Source: Rhinopithecus roxellana | Lineage: Eukaryota; Chordata; Mammalia; Primates; Cercopithecidae | Assembly: GCF_007565055.1 (NCBI RefSeq) | Contig: NC_044550.1 | Location: 90,759,674 to 90,823,673, forward strand | Direction: 5' to 3' | DNA: 64,000 nucleotides | Shown here: positions 12,497-24,894 of the stretch, in pieces | Layout of the letters: each line of letters begins with the position of its first letter | Numbering within the stretch: position 1 is the stretch's first letter | The notes under the pieces: model-generated | Databases searched by the model: none | Told to the model about the DNA's origin: nothing | What the model saw: only the letters and a program-made list of their open reading frames with translations | Made by a program: the position numbers and the translations under genes

Positions 12497-12680
12497 TTTT
12501 TTTTTTTTTTTTTTTTTTTTTTTGAGGCAGAGTCTTGCTCTGTGGCCCAGGCTGGAGTGCAATGGCGTGATATCAGCTCACTGCAACCTCCACCCCCGAG
12601 TTCGAGTGATTCTCCTGCCTCAGCCTCGTACGTAGTTGGGATTACAGGGACGCATCACCACGTCGGGTTAATTTTTTTTA
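12497..12680 (-). mobile_element. Alu right arm (S-like), part of a compound Alu
   Basis: A 27-base T run (12497-12523) is followed by a reverse-complement Alu right arm that ends in the A-rich linker ('ggttaatttttttt'). Its own left arm is missing and a second Alu follows directly. The direct repeat 'agagtattg' (12486-12494 and 12983-12991) flanks the whole compound. Confidence 0.88.
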
Positions 12681-12981
12681 TTTTGGTTTGTTTGTTTGCT
12701 TTGAGACGGAGTCACTCTGTCGCCCAGGCTGGAGTACAGTAGCGCGATCTCAGCTCATTGCAAGCTCCGCCTCCCAGGTTCACACCATTCTCCTGCCTCA
12801 GTATCCGGAGTAGCTGGGACTACAGGTGCCCGCCACCACACCCCGCTAAATTTTTGTATTTTTAGTAGAGACGGGGTTTCACTGTGTTAGCCAGGATGAT
12901 CTCGATCTCCTGACCTCGTGATCCACCCGCCTCGACCTCCCAAAGTGCTGGGATTACAGGCGTGAGCCACCGTGCCTGGTC
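12681..12981 (-). mobile_element. AluY-like, full length, joined to the preceding Alu arm
   Basis: The decayed tail 'ggtttgtttgtttgcttt' is followed by both Alu arms in reverse complement (12703-12981). Features such as 'gcaagctccgcctcc' and 'ccaggatgatctcgatctcc' are AluY-like and differ from the S-like preceding arm. There is no separate target-site duplication between the two. Confidence 0.9.
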
Positions 12982-14908
12982 AAGAGTATTGCTTTTATCA
13001 TCTGAATCTGTCTTGAAACTTCTGCTTGTCCCTTGTGAGGTGAGTGAAGGAGAAAATTTTCCAGTCTCAGTTGTGGGTATGTACAATCATGTTAGTCGAT
13101 TTGCTGTTGCAAGTATAGTACTTGTGTCCTCAGTTAACACTGAGGAAGTCAAAGGAGGCAAAACTATTTTAAATCTCTTTATTTGCCTCAAACAACTGCA
13201 ACTAATAGTCTTATTTTTATGGTGGTAGAGTAGGTAAAAGAGATTTAGTGTCTAACCAAAGATCAATGTTATTGCCCCAATGTAGTTAGGGGCAGAAGCC
13301 TCCAGGGTCTCCTAATAGAATTTGTCAATGAATATTCTTTCATGGATAAGCTATTTGATATGAAAAGGCATCACCTATGCTTTCATAAGGTTTGTTGATT
13401 TTATTCAATTGTTCTATCAGAAACAGAATACAAATGTATAAAGTGACTAAGGAGATTTTGCTGGTAACAAATCTTCCTTCACAAAGTCTGTTTATTTATT
13501 TAGAGAATCAAAATTCATTATCTAAGCCTACACCTTTTTATGATGAACACTTATATATAGAGAGAAAATAGGACAAACTCTTCTAGCTCATGACTCACCG
13601 AAGGGAGGAAATACAATATCACAGTTGAGATGAAGTACTAGAATAGAATGTTTTATATATATATGGTAGTAGTTTGGGCTAAAAATGACACAGTCTATCA
13701 TAAATAAGACAGTACAATTCATTGAGAAATAGCCAATAAAAGTTGCATATCACTTCATGGAAGGCTATAGTGAAATCTTGGGTGATTCCATAACAGAGAA
13801 CACAGTGCAAAATGTGGTTTGAATATAGGGAAAGCTTCTTAAAAACCCCGCCTTCCTAAAGTAGATTATCTCATAGATATAAAAAGACTTCAACCTCTCC
13901 ATAACCCTGAACATGAAATGAGAAATCTTACTAAAAACAGCTGCAGCTGCTTTTTCAAGAGAAGAAGAGGTGATGATATGGTAACAGATGCTCTGCTTCT
14001 CCCTCAGTGACAAACCATATTGGTGATTTCAAATAGGGCTGGCATCTCAAAGAAAGCAATTAAGTTCTTTCTGAGTGATGGTGGTAAAGAAACCAAAGTA
14101 ATTAGGAGAGATTAAACCAAAGAAAGATAAACATCTTCCCCAAACAGAGGTTGAAGTTACATGACCACAGTTAGTTTGGCAGGAAAGAAAAAGTCATGCC
14201 TATGGTCATGAGCAGCAAATATATGTTTATTTCATATAAAATGGTTATTAAAAGTATTCAAGATGGCATATGCAGTCACATCAAGAAAATATTTTTGGTC
14301 AGAGTATTTGCTGATGTTCTTTTATAATAGTTAAACAGTATATGGGCATGTTTTAAAGCTACTGTTTTAGAGAATTTAAAAAAAAATTATACTATCTGTA
14401 TATATGTACAATAGACTCAGAGATATTTTCTTAGTTTGAAATCTGTTTTCTGATATTGCAGACATATCTAGTTGAACTGTAGAAAGCCACTTTTTTTCAC
14501 ACATTTGCCTGTTTCTGCATTCCTGCTGGTCTGCTATTGTGACTTGGACTAACAACATCCAGAATAATATTTGCTGGTGACATATACATCCAGAGACAAT
14601 AATGTGTGTGTGTGCACATATTAAATACCTTAAAATCATTAAAATTACTTAGTTCAGGCAATACAGCCATTTATTTCACCAAAAAAGTGACTCAGTCATA
14701 GAATTTTTTGACTCTTCTTAAAAACCAAAATTAAAGGTGCAAATGATTCTACGGGTCTTAAACTAGAATATTGAGGAGTTAAAAAAGAAATATGTGAGCT
14801 ACTGTCAAATGTGCAGATTAAGAGACTGGCCTTCTTACTTCAACAGAGATAAAATTGTCAGTTACATTTTATCATGGCCAGCTTCAAATTGATATGAATA
14901 ATTTGTAC

Positions 14909-14940
14909 CTGTCAGAGAAGAGCAGACCCTTCTCTGACAG
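14909..14940. other. Perfect 12-bp inverted repeat, 8-nt loop
   Basis: 'ctgtcagagaag' (14909-14920) and 'cttctctgacag' (14929-14940) are exact reverse complements around 'agcagacc'. Pairing does not extend beyond the 12 bp, so it is shorter than a typical microRNA precursor. No terminator-like T-run follows. Confidence 0.85.
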
Positions 14941-15082
14941 TTTGCCCCTCCTCCACTACCACTTGCATGGGCCATTCTTCCTGATGGGACTGAAGATGCC
15001 AGACAATACTGATGTAATCCAAAAATATAAGAGTTAAACTTGAAACAATTTAGAAAAGCTAAACTAATAATCAAAGGACATA

Positions 15083-15114
15083 AACAATGATCACTGCTAC
15101 TATCTCTTCCCACT
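15083..15114 (+). repeat. 32-bp direct repeat, presumed donor copy
   Basis: These 32 bases recur exactly at 17581-17612. This copy lies in non-L1 sequence just outside the L1, so it is the likely source. Key parts: 'aacaatgatcactgctac' then 'tatctcttcccact'. Confidence 0.9.
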
Positions 15115-15778
15115 CCCCTCTGTCACACACATTTTAGATGCCTGGGCTCTTTGAATCCTAATGGAATAGAACAAGATTGAGACACATCTACATTACTGTG
15201 CGATACAGATAATGCCCATATCCAACGTTGAGTCTCTGAAACTGCATTTGAATTCATATATGTTCTAATGCTTCACTATGTCCTCCAGTTCTGTCCTGTT
15301 CCATCTCATGCCAACATCATTGCAACCCTCAAAACAGTAGATGCTAAAGGCAAGATTTCAAATGCTGTCTTTTAGAGACCACTTAATTTTTCTTTTCATG
15401 ATTCACTATTTATAGCACATAACAATATTGACACTAAATATTCCAAATACATCTGTCTTTTTTTTCTCTCTTTCAGAACACTAAATTGAAGCCAAGGGAA
15501 TGAAATAAACTCCAGAGAACAAGAGGAACTGAAATTGCATGGTCATTAGAAGGCATCTTTTTATTATTATTATTATTATACTTTAAGTTCTAGGGTACAT
15601 GTACACAACATGAAGGTTTGTTACATATGTATACATGTGCCATGTTAGTGTGCTGCACCCATTAACTCGTCATTTACATCAGGTATATCTCCTAATGCTA
15701 TCCCTCCTCCCTCCACCTGCCCCATGACAGGCCCCAGTGTGTGGTGTTCCCCTTCCTGTGTCCAAGTGTTCTCATTGT

Positions 15779-18496
15779 TCAATTCTCACCTATGAGTGAG
15801 AACATGCAGTGTTTGGTTTTTTTCCCTTGCAATAGTTTGCTGAGAATGAAGGTTTCCAGCTTCATCCATGTCCCTACAAAGGACATGAACTCATCCGTTT
15901 TTATGGCTGCATAGTATTCCATGGTGTATTATGTGCCACATTTTCTTAATCCAGTCTATCATTGATGGAACTTTTGGTTGGTTCCTAGTCTTTGCTATTG
16001 TGAATAGTGCCTCAAGAAACATACGTGTGCATGTGTCTTTATAGCAGCATGATTCATAATCCTTTGGGTATATACCCAGTAATGGGATGGCTGGGTCAAA
16101 TGGTATTTCTAGTTCTAGATCCTTGAGGAATCACCACACTGCCTACCACAATGGTTGAACTAGTTTACGGTCCCACCAACAGTGTAAAAGTGTTCCTATT
16201 TCTCCACATCCTCTCCAGCACCTGTTGTTTCCTGACTTTTTAAAGATCGCCATTCTAATTAGTGTGAGATGGTATCTCATTGTGGTTTTGATTTGCATTT
16301 CTCTGATGGCCAGTGATGATGAGCATTTTTTCATGTGTCTATTGGCTGCATAAATGTCTTCTTTTGAGAAGTGTCTGTTCATGTCCTTCACCCACTTTTT
16401 GATGGGGTTGTTTTTTTCCTTGTAAATTTGTTTGAGTTCTTTGTAGATTCTGGATATTAGCCCTTTGTCAGATGAGTAGATTACAAAAATTTTCTCCCAT
16501 TCTGTTGATTGCTGGTTCACTCTGATGGTAGTTTCTTTTGCTATACAGAAGCTCTTTTGTTTAATTCAATCCCATTTGTCAATTTTGGCTTTTGTTTCCA
16601 TTGCTTTTGGTGTTTTAGAAATGAAGTCCTTGCCCATGCCTATGTCCTGAATGGTATTGTCTAGGTTTTCTCCTAGAGTTTTTATGGTTTTAGGTGTAAC
16701 ATTTAAGTCTTTAATCCATCTTGAGTTAATTTTTGTATAAGGTGTAAGGAAGTGATCCAGTTTCAGCTTTCTACATATGGCTAACCAGTTTTCCCAGCAC
16801 CATTTATTAAACAGGGAATCGTTTCTCCATTTCTTGTTTTGGTCAGGTTTTTCAAAGATCAGATGGTTGTAGATGTGTGGTATTATTTCTGAGGGCTCTT
16901 TTCTGTTTCATTGGTCTATATCTCTGTTTTGGTACCAATACCATACTGTTTTGGTTACTGTAGCCTTGTAGTATAGTTTGAAGTCAGGTAGTGTGATGCC
17001 TCTTTGTTCTTTTTCTTAGGATTGACTTGGCAATGTGGTTTGTTTTTTGGTTCCATGTGAACTTTAAAGTAGTTTTTTCCAATTCTGTGAAGAAAGTCAT
17101 TGGTAGTTTGATGGGGATGGCACTGAATCTGTAAATTACCTTGGGCAGTATGGCCATTTTCTCGATGTTGATTCTTCCTATCCATGAGCATGGTATGTTC
17201 TTCCATTTGTTTGTGTCCTCTTTTATTTCATTGAGCAGTGGTTTGTGGTTCTCCTTGAAGAGGTCCTTCACATCCCTTGTAAGTTGGATTCCTAGGTATT
17301 TTATTCTCTTTGAAGCAATTGTGAATGGGTGTTCACTCATGATTTGGCTCTCTGTCTGTTATGGGTGTATAAAAATGCTTGTGATTTTTGCACATTGATT
17401 TTGTATCCTGAGACTCTGCTGAAGTTGCTTATCGGCTTAAGGAGATTTGGGGCAGAGACGATGGGGTTTTCTAAATATACAATCATGTCGTCTGCAAACA
17501 GGGACAATTTCACTTCCTCTTTTCCTAGTTGAATACCCTTTATTTCTTTCTCTTGCCTGATTGCCCAGGCCAGAACTTCCAACAATGATCACTGCTACTA
17601 TCTCTTCCCACTGAATAGGAGTGGTGAGAGAGGGCATCCTTGTCTTGTGCCAGTTTTCAAAGGGAGTGCTTCCAGTTTTTGCCCTTTCAGTATTATATTG
17701 GCTGTGGACCAATAAATAGCTCTAATTATTTTGAGATACATCCCATCAATACCTAATTTATTGAGAGTTTTTAGCATGAAGGGCTGTTGAATTTTGTCAA
17801 AGGCCTTTTCTGCATCTATTGACATAATCATGTGGTTTTCGTCTTTGTTTCTGTTTGTATGCTGGATTACGTTTATTGATTTGCATATGTTGAACAAGCC
17901 TTGAATCCCAGGGATGAAGCCCACCTGATCATGGTGGATAAGCTTTTTGATGTGCTGCTGGATTTGGTTTGCCAGTATTTTATTAAGGATTTTTGCATCG
18001 ATGTTCATCAGGGATATCGGTCTGAAACTCTCTTTTACTGTTATGTCTCTGCCAGGCTTTGATATCAGGATGATGCTGGCCTCATAAAATGAGTTAGGGA
18101 GGATTCTCTCTTTTTCTATTGACTGGAATAGTTTCAGAAGGAATGGTACCAGTTCCTCTTTGTACCTCTGGTAGAATTCGACTATGAATCTATCTGGTCC
18201 TGTACTTTTTTGGTTGGTATACTATTAATTATTGCCTCAATTTCAGAGCCTATTATTGGTCTATTCAGGGATTTCACTTCTTTCTGGTTTAGTCTTGGGA
18301 GGGTGTATGTGTCCAGGAATTTATCCATTCCTTCTAGATTTTCCAGTTTGTTTGCATAGAGGTGTTTATAGTATTCTCTGATGGTAGTTTGTATTTCTGT
18401 GGGATCGGTGGTGATATCCCCTTTATCATTTTTTATTGCAACTATTTGATTCTTCTCTCTTTCCTTCTTTATTAGTCTTGCTAGGGGTCTATCCAT
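15779..18496 (-). pseudogene. L1 ORF2 remnant (reverse transcriptase to C terminus), broken
   Basis: ORF2 protein would copy L1 RNA at a nicked target. Here only the part from the reverse-transcriptase fingers to the C terminus is present, and it is split over frames at 18496-18182, 18008-17598, 17585-17337, 17340-16984 and 16520-16143. The FADD catalytic box is intact at 17488-17499 ('LSLFADDMIVYLENP'). The C-terminal part includes 'GCPLSPLLF' upstream of FADD and the Cys-rich segment. Several stops and frameshifts, plus the foreign 32-mer at 17581-17612, show it is inactive. Confidence 0.93.
17581..17612 (+). repeat. 32-bp copy of flanking DNA inserted in L1 ORF2
   Basis: The L1 at 57950-57975 shows the normal sequence here ('ttcaacatagtgttggaag', reverse 'cttccaacactatgttgaa'). 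In this copy 'cttccaaca' is followed by 28 foreign bases before 'gaatagg', and 7 L1 bases ('ctatgtt') are lost. With the shared 'aaca', the exact match to 15083-15114 is 32 bp. 'aaca' is present at both places and may be the microhomology used. Confidence 0.9.
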
Positions 18497-18499
18497 TTT

Positions 18500-19090
18500 T
18501 AAGAATAACCATGTAGCAGAGAATGAGGACTCATATCAAAGTCTGATTTGCTCTCTATTGGATTTTATGTAACTAAAATGTGTAGTATACTCAAACAAAT
18601 ATTGTCATCAATATATTAATGTTCAAATTGACATTTTCATCATGATTCAGAAGATGAAAACACTAAATAGACTATTTGCTAATGCTGAAAATCTTTAGTA
18701 TTAGATGAGAGTTATATTACACATAAAGTAAAAATAATATAAGCTAAGTATAGCTGAAATTTCCTTTTAAGACCTGTGTTTTGTTTTAATCTAAAATTCA
18801 AATACAAATGTCATTTGAATTCAGTGTGTAACTATGACAAAAATATTTGGAGTTTAGGAAAATAAGCACATTGAGTACTGTAGTATCTTGAATTTCAAGA
18901 GGTGTATATAATACTTTATGAGAAAGAGTTATTTAAATGTCACAAGAAGGGAAAATAATAATAATTTTAAGCTCAATAAATGAATTCAAATCCATCTGAC
19001 ACTTTCAATGTTCTTAACATCAGCAATTTCACTTATAAATTGTTTACTATGACTAATACATCTATATATATGTAAATATATACATATATC
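18500..19090. other. Unassigned AT-rich DNA
   Basis: Nothing recognised; ends in a short TA/TG-rich tract (about 19061-19090). Confidence 0.5.
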
Positions 19091-19378
19091 TTTTTGAGGG
19101 GCAGGGTCTTGCTTTGTCATCCAGGCTAAAGTGCGGTGGCACTATCTGGGGTCACCATAACCTCCGCATACTGGCTTCAAGCAATTCTTGTGCCTCAGCC
19201 TACTGAAAGGCTTTGACTACAGGCGCACACCACTACAACTGGCTAATTTTTGTATTTTTAGTAGATATGGGGTTTCTCCATATTACTTAAACTGGTCTCG
19301 AACTCCAGTCCTCAAATGATCCACCCGCCCTGGCCTCCCAAAGTGCGGGATTACGGGCGTGAGCTACTGTGCCCAGCC
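19091..19378 (-). mobile_element. Alu (J-like), old, reverse orientation
   Basis: Both arms are present in reverse complement, from 'tttttgaggggcagggtctt' to 'gcccagcc'. The many substitutions and 'ctcaaatgatccacccgcc' suggest AluJ or an early AluS. The T tract is nearly gone and no target-site duplication is clear. Confidence 0.85.
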
Positions 19379-21860
19379 CATAAAATATGTCTTCTATCCT
19401 TATAACTTTGGATTCCAGATGTGATGGCATAAGAATATGGCAGCAGTTCCATGTGAGACTGATGAAGTAACATATTATGAAAATACATTGAGAAATATCA
19501 AATGCTGATTTTAATACAAAGACATGATTATTTTATAACCTAACTGACACCTAATATAGCTAAGTAAAATGATATTAAATTTATATGCTAAGCAAGGATA
19601 TAGGCAGAATTTACTGCATCAGGGTTTGCATCAGCTATTTTAAGATATTTGAACATTGATTAAAAATGTAAAACACAAAAATCCAAATGAGCACTTGGTA
19701 TTCAATGTAGACAGGAAGATAATCAAGCTGGCTTATTTTTTCAACATTTGGAATGATTGGAAGACACATGATGAGGGTAGTGGATAATTTGGAAGATATT
19801 AAGAGGATGAAAGAATTAGTTTTGATACACAGTTTAATTCATATTTATTAGAATAGAGTGGTGTGAAAAGAAATTAGTATATAGAAATATGTGTCTGCCC
19901 CTTTATAAATCTGTCCTCAGAGTATTAGAACTGGGTGAGAGTGGGCTGAAGTTACAATGAAGATAATTTTAACAAGATGAAAGCTTCACTAAAAGAGGAA
20001 AATTTATAAATGATCAAGCACATTCACAAATTTACAGAGTTTGGAAAACAAAAATGTTTTTTGTCCTCTTAATAGCAGTCCTCTTAATAAAGTGATTTTC
20101 AATTCACATCAAGTACCAACACATAATATCTCATATGGTTTATCACAACCCTCTATAAAAACGCTTCTGTAGACAAGCACAGATATATCAAATTTGATCT
20201 CAGCCCTCTAAACTTAATTAATAGAACACCATGAACCAAATTCTAGAGGAATTTTCCACTCATCGTCCAACCATGTAAGTGGATTGCAAACCATAATTTT
20301 GACTAACCATATTCTTTTTCCTGAATTGGAAGTGAATTGATATCCCCTGAAAAGGTAGGAACTTTGTCAGACAAACCTCACCATATTCCTTTCACTCAAG
20401 GACACAGTGACTGCAATGAACAGGAAATAATTTAAACAAACTGGGCACCACTGCCCAGTTCTAATTTTCTGAACTTGCCTGACCCAGAATCATACTTTAT
20501 CCTCCTTTCACTGCCATCATTTTTCTTATTTTTTAATGTATGAGGGTATCATAACAAACAATGCATACAATTCAGTAGGAAGTAGAACAAAAGGAAATGT
20601 GAAAAGCATCCTAAGTTGATTTGCCACCAAGGAGAAAATATTGACACCCTGGGCAACGTCAGGAATAACAACAGCAATACATGATAAGTGATGTAACCTT
20701 TCACACAATACAGATTCCAAAGCACTGTAGCTGCATTTAAAGCATATCTGATGATCAGAAGAATGAGAACTCTGATCTCAGTTCCTAAGTTCAGCTGAGA
20801 AATCAGTACATGCTAAGCATTAAAAATTAAGCCAGGTTCCACATTAATTTAAGCTAGAGGTTTTCAACTGTACCAGACATAAAGCAAATATATTATTATC
20901 CTGAAATAGTATCCATAGAAAATATAACCTATCTATGCACATTAAAAAAATCCTAACTATAGTATAGAGAATGAATAAATGTAATTATGAAAAATAAAAT
21001 GTACTTAATATGCAATCTTTGACAAATTTTACCATAGCAGTAGTCTCTAAACTGGGGTAGAAATACACCTGAAAATCAACAAAGACTTTCTACATATTGC
21101 AATGTTTATTGTAGAAAAGGTTAATCTTGGCATCAAATAAAATTAATAAAATGACATAAAAATGTTTAATTATGATCTATAAAAGATGGTCTCAAAAGCT
21201 AGGTACCTGCACAATGAGTGCACTCACAATTGTTAAACAATAATATGTATTTGATCATAATTCTTATAGAAATCTATTATTTTAACTATGCTTCATTATT
21301 ATAAATTAATTAAAAAGAATATGGTAATTTTATTGTTTTTATAACATATGATAACAAAAAAACATGCTATATCTGTATCATTTTAGTCTGAATTTAAATG
21401 TCTTTGTTAATCTATTTCACATAATGCATTCAATAAAGTTTTTTCCCATTTTTTTTTAGTTACTTTCATTATATGTTTAAAAATACATCAGTATGTTCAT
21501 TTCTGCAGACTGAAATATGGGGATTTGACCTGGTTTAGGGAAGGTTTCTCTGGAGTGATGATGGAGCTGAGAGGTAAAAGCTTAATGAAGCAAAGAGGGA
21601 AAGGAAAAGGGCACAAAGTTAGCGGCGGTAACATTTGCAAAAGCCCTGTGGTGTTACCTAAATGGGATGTACAGGGGAATAGAATGCAAAAGCAAAAGCA
21701 TGATACAGATTTATTAAAAAGAAAATGATTGAAAAATAGAATTTTTAAATGCATACACGCACAACCACACACGCATTATTTTTTTTCCTGGATATTATAT
21801 GTCAAGAAATCTAGCCTAAATTTGAATCTTTAACACTCTGTGTTTTACGGCCATGCCCCA
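19379..21860. other. Unassigned AT-rich DNA
   Basis: No gene recognised. A 12-base motif 'gtcctcttaata' occurs twice near 20060-20090. Confidence 0.5.
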
Positions 21861-22311
21861 TGTCTGTTTGTGTTGCTGTAAAGGAATTCCTGAGGCTGGG
21901 TAATTATAAAGAAAAGGGGTTAATTTGGTTCAGGGTTCTGCAGGCTGCACAAGAAGCATGACACTGGTGTCTACTTCTGGTGATGAGTTCTGGCTGCTTC
22001 CACTCACAGTGGAAGGCGAAGGGGAGCCATCATGTGAAGATCACAAGGCAAGAGTGAGAAAGAGAGGAGGAGGTGCCAGGTTCTCTTCAACAACCCGTTC
22101 TTGTCCAAACTAAGGGTAATTACTAACAGTGGGATTAATTCTAACTAAGACTGATTAATTCACTTAATCCCAGGAGAATGGTACTAAGCTATTCACGAAG
22201 AATCCACCCTATGATTCAAACACCTCCCACCATGTCCTACGTCCAAAAGTGGAGATCGAATTTTAACATGTGACTTGGCACGACCTAACAAACAATATCT
22301 AAACCATAGCA
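21861..22311 (-). mobile_element. Solo LTR, MaLR MST-type (ERVL-like), reverse orientation
   Basis: Reverse-strand reading begins 'tgctatggtttagatattg', followed by the MST-type LTR order: 'gtgggaggtgtttgaatcat', the AT-rich middle, 'ggctccccttcgcc', 'tgcagaaccctgaacc', 'aattacccagcctcaggaat'. It ends near 21861. The ~450-bp length fits a complete LTR, and no internal retroviral sequence flanks it, so it is a solo LTR. No 5-bp target repeat is evident (flanks 'cccca' and 'tcaca'). Subfamily from memory. Confidence 0.8.
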
Positions 22312-24894
22312 TCACATATTATATTGTCACTTCACATTTAGCCTGGAGCATATAATTGCTTTCCTTTTTTTTTAAGGCAAACTGTAGTGATTGTAATCTT
22401 TGAAACATTCAATTTTGGTTATATCTCCTGGTCCTGAAATTTGCAGTTACTTTAACTTATTTTGAGAATATTACTTTCCTTCTTATTGCATTTATTTGTA
22501 TTGTTTTTGAATAGGCAATCTTTTTATGTGTTTTGCCATTCTAGGTTTTGGTATTAAAAATATTGATTAGCCTATTAATAGATCTGATACTTTTCAAATG
22601 TTATTAGTAGAGTTCAATTTATGTGACCCAAATGTCAGTGCTATATAATATGTATTTTAAAAGGTAGTAGTAAATACTAAGCAGTAACAAAAGATGGAAT
22701 AATCAAAGAAGTTTCATACAGAAAGTGAAATTTGAGTTGTTTCCCCATCTTACAAAAAAGGAAATAGATTTTTATATTTTTGCAAGTTATATTTAACACT
22801 ATGCTGTTAATAAAAATGATCTTCAAAATATTTAGCAAATGGTGCTGAAGATTGCCATTCTCTTGCTCTAGTTTTTTTCTTTCTCAGTCACAGAAAATTA
22901 AACTTGAAAACAAATACTACAACTGAGAACAACTAAATTGAAAAATAGACATGGTTTCTCTGTACATCTGATATTAGAGAAAAAAATTAAGTTACTTATT
23001 ATATGGAAGTCTAATATATAAAGCATACTATAACTTGGTTAAATTACATTTACTTTATTTTATTTTTTTCCTCATCTTGGATGCAATGGAAAAGATACAT
23101 AGGGGACCAAATACACATGATGGTGGAAGTGAAAACTGTTCCTTTGTGTTTCCTTGTTTCCTGAAGGGGTGCTTCTGAAATTCAGTGATCTCAACAGGCC
23201 ACTTGGAGAGAGAGGTCTGCTTGGACACATGAGCCTAGAAATACATGCCACATGCTTTCCTTTTTCCCATTTATTTCCAGCTTGGGGTGGCAGATATGTC
23301 CTCCCCATAACTCAGGCTTACCATCTGAGTCTTATAACTTCTTGCCATCCCAGTCCCATAACCCAGTTTGATAATGCTTACAGAGTATCATATATAGCCC
23401 AGCCATTTCTGGTTATATATGTTATTTCGTGCTGCATCATACACCTATTTTCTGAATCAGTGTAGCAGGACTTGCTACCATTTATCACAGACTAGCACTG
23501 GAATCTCTCTTCTGGAAGTGAGAAAACTGAAGTGAAGAGGGACTACAGAATTGATCTAAGGCTAACAGGACTTGCTGTTGAAGTCTAATGTGGACCAAAG
23601 GTCTCAAACCAGTAATCTTTTTATAATTCCTGCTGTAGCTCATGTAATTCTAATACTTTCTGTAATGCTAATTATTTCATTAGAATTAAATTTAAAGGTT
23701 CTTTAGAAACCTTTCTAAGAGAGGTGAATCCTGTTTTAATAGCGGTAATGATTACTTTGTAACCTTATAGCTACTATGGGATGTTTCCAATGCCTGTGTC
23801 TGATAAAACAAGAATCAAGAACTACTTAAAAATCTCAAAAAAAATTCACAATTTTAAAAATGTAGGCTATTATTATTATTAACTAATTAAGTTCAAGTAT
23901 AAAAGCCTGTACTAACATAAATGGGAAAACATTAAGCTAAAATACTTTGATTTTATTTGAAACAATCCAGCTTTATACTGCTTATTGATACGATGTGGAC
24001 TAGTGAGTCTGTCATGTCTTATAAAACATAGAAAAGAAGAGAAGAAATTAATAGATTTCTTAAATTTCAAATCAGTTATTAAATTATTCCATAAAAAGGT
24101 CACATCTAGGTTTATATTAAGAAAATGATCTTTCTCAGTCCTTTTTAGTCTAGATCTCCATGTGGTATGCTGACAATTTTTGTGATAGTATTGGTTTACA
24201 GAACTGCTTTACCAATTTCCAACGATCTCTATTGCTGGAATCAGCATGCAGAAAATGAAACATATTTGTCAAAAAGAATAGCAAATCCAAATCATACATT
24301 ACAGACTCTGGAAAAAAAAGTATGTGGAAGAGGCATGGCAAGGGAGATAGAAATGAATATCTGTGTGGAGTGCCTCGTACTGCATAATGGATTCTTACAA
24401 GCTGTTGCTGAGTGTGTTAAAGGTGTCACACGTTTGAAACTTGCATAAGAAAGAAAATTACAGCGCAGTCTTCCAGGAAGGAGAAGAATAGGCTTAACCT
24501 CCCACTGTTTTCTTTAGACCCTGTTGAAGATAATTTTTCCTCACTTCTATCCTCTAATATTTTTTCAGTGATACTTTTTTTAAAAGATGTTGAAACACTG
24601 CCAACAAAAAGATGCCACAGAGCTGATACGATAGACTAGTTGAAAAGTCCTACCTTTTCTTAGTCATTGACTGCAAAGTCAGTTTAAATAATTTAAATAG
24701 TTCCTGCTTCCTGCCACCTCCAGATTCATGGAGTAGACCTTCAACATTATGTATGCCTCAATACAGCAAGAGAAAACTTATAGAAAATCTGATTATTTTT
24801 AGCTTTAAATCTTTTATCTCTTTAAATTATGTGACTTTAAGATAATAATTTTGTGTTAATCCATACAGAGAGAATCTTTTAGAAACCAAAAGGA
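22312..24894. other. Unassigned DNA
   Basis: No gene recognised. The plus-strand frame 24167-24448 (93 codons, five Cys) is the most protein-like of the short frames here but resembles no family I know. Confidence 0.45.

Larger units (their letters stand above)
12992..15558. other. Unassigned DNA with a strong hairpin and a duplicated 32-mer
   Basis: No gene recognised. It contains the hairpin at 14909-14940, the presumed donor copy of a 32-bp repeat at 15083-15114 and a short AT tract near 13655. The frames at 13765-14013 and 14376-14639 look random. Confidence 0.5.
15559..18499 (-). mobile_element. L1 (L1PA-type), 5'-truncated, 2.9 kb, reverse orientation
   Basis: Starts with the reverse of the L1 tail ('tactttaagttctagggtac', preceded by a TTA-rich degraded tail), then the 3' UTR, then ORF2 in reverse. 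It ends within ORF2 at 'cttgctaggggtctatcc', in the reverse-transcriptase region. No 5' UTR, ORF1 or endonuclease is present. I found no convincing target-site duplication. Its 5' limit is within a few bases of that of the plus-strand L1 at 57061. Confidence 0.95.

Noticed and set aside
21030..21060. 'gcagtagtctctaaactgggg', resembling the end of a MER5-type hAT element
   Set aside because: The resemblance does not extend beyond ~20 bases.
21841..21860. 'gttttacggccatgcccca', resembling the 5' end of 5S rRNA
   Set aside because: Only ~19 bases with several mismatches, followed directly by an LTR. No internal control region is seen.
21925..22113. 62-codon frame
   Set aside because: It lies wholly inside the solo MST-type LTR, on the strand opposite to the LTR.
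24167..24448. 93-codon frame with several Cys
   Set aside because: No recognisable family and irregular Cys spacing, with no supporting signals. Kept only as a remark.
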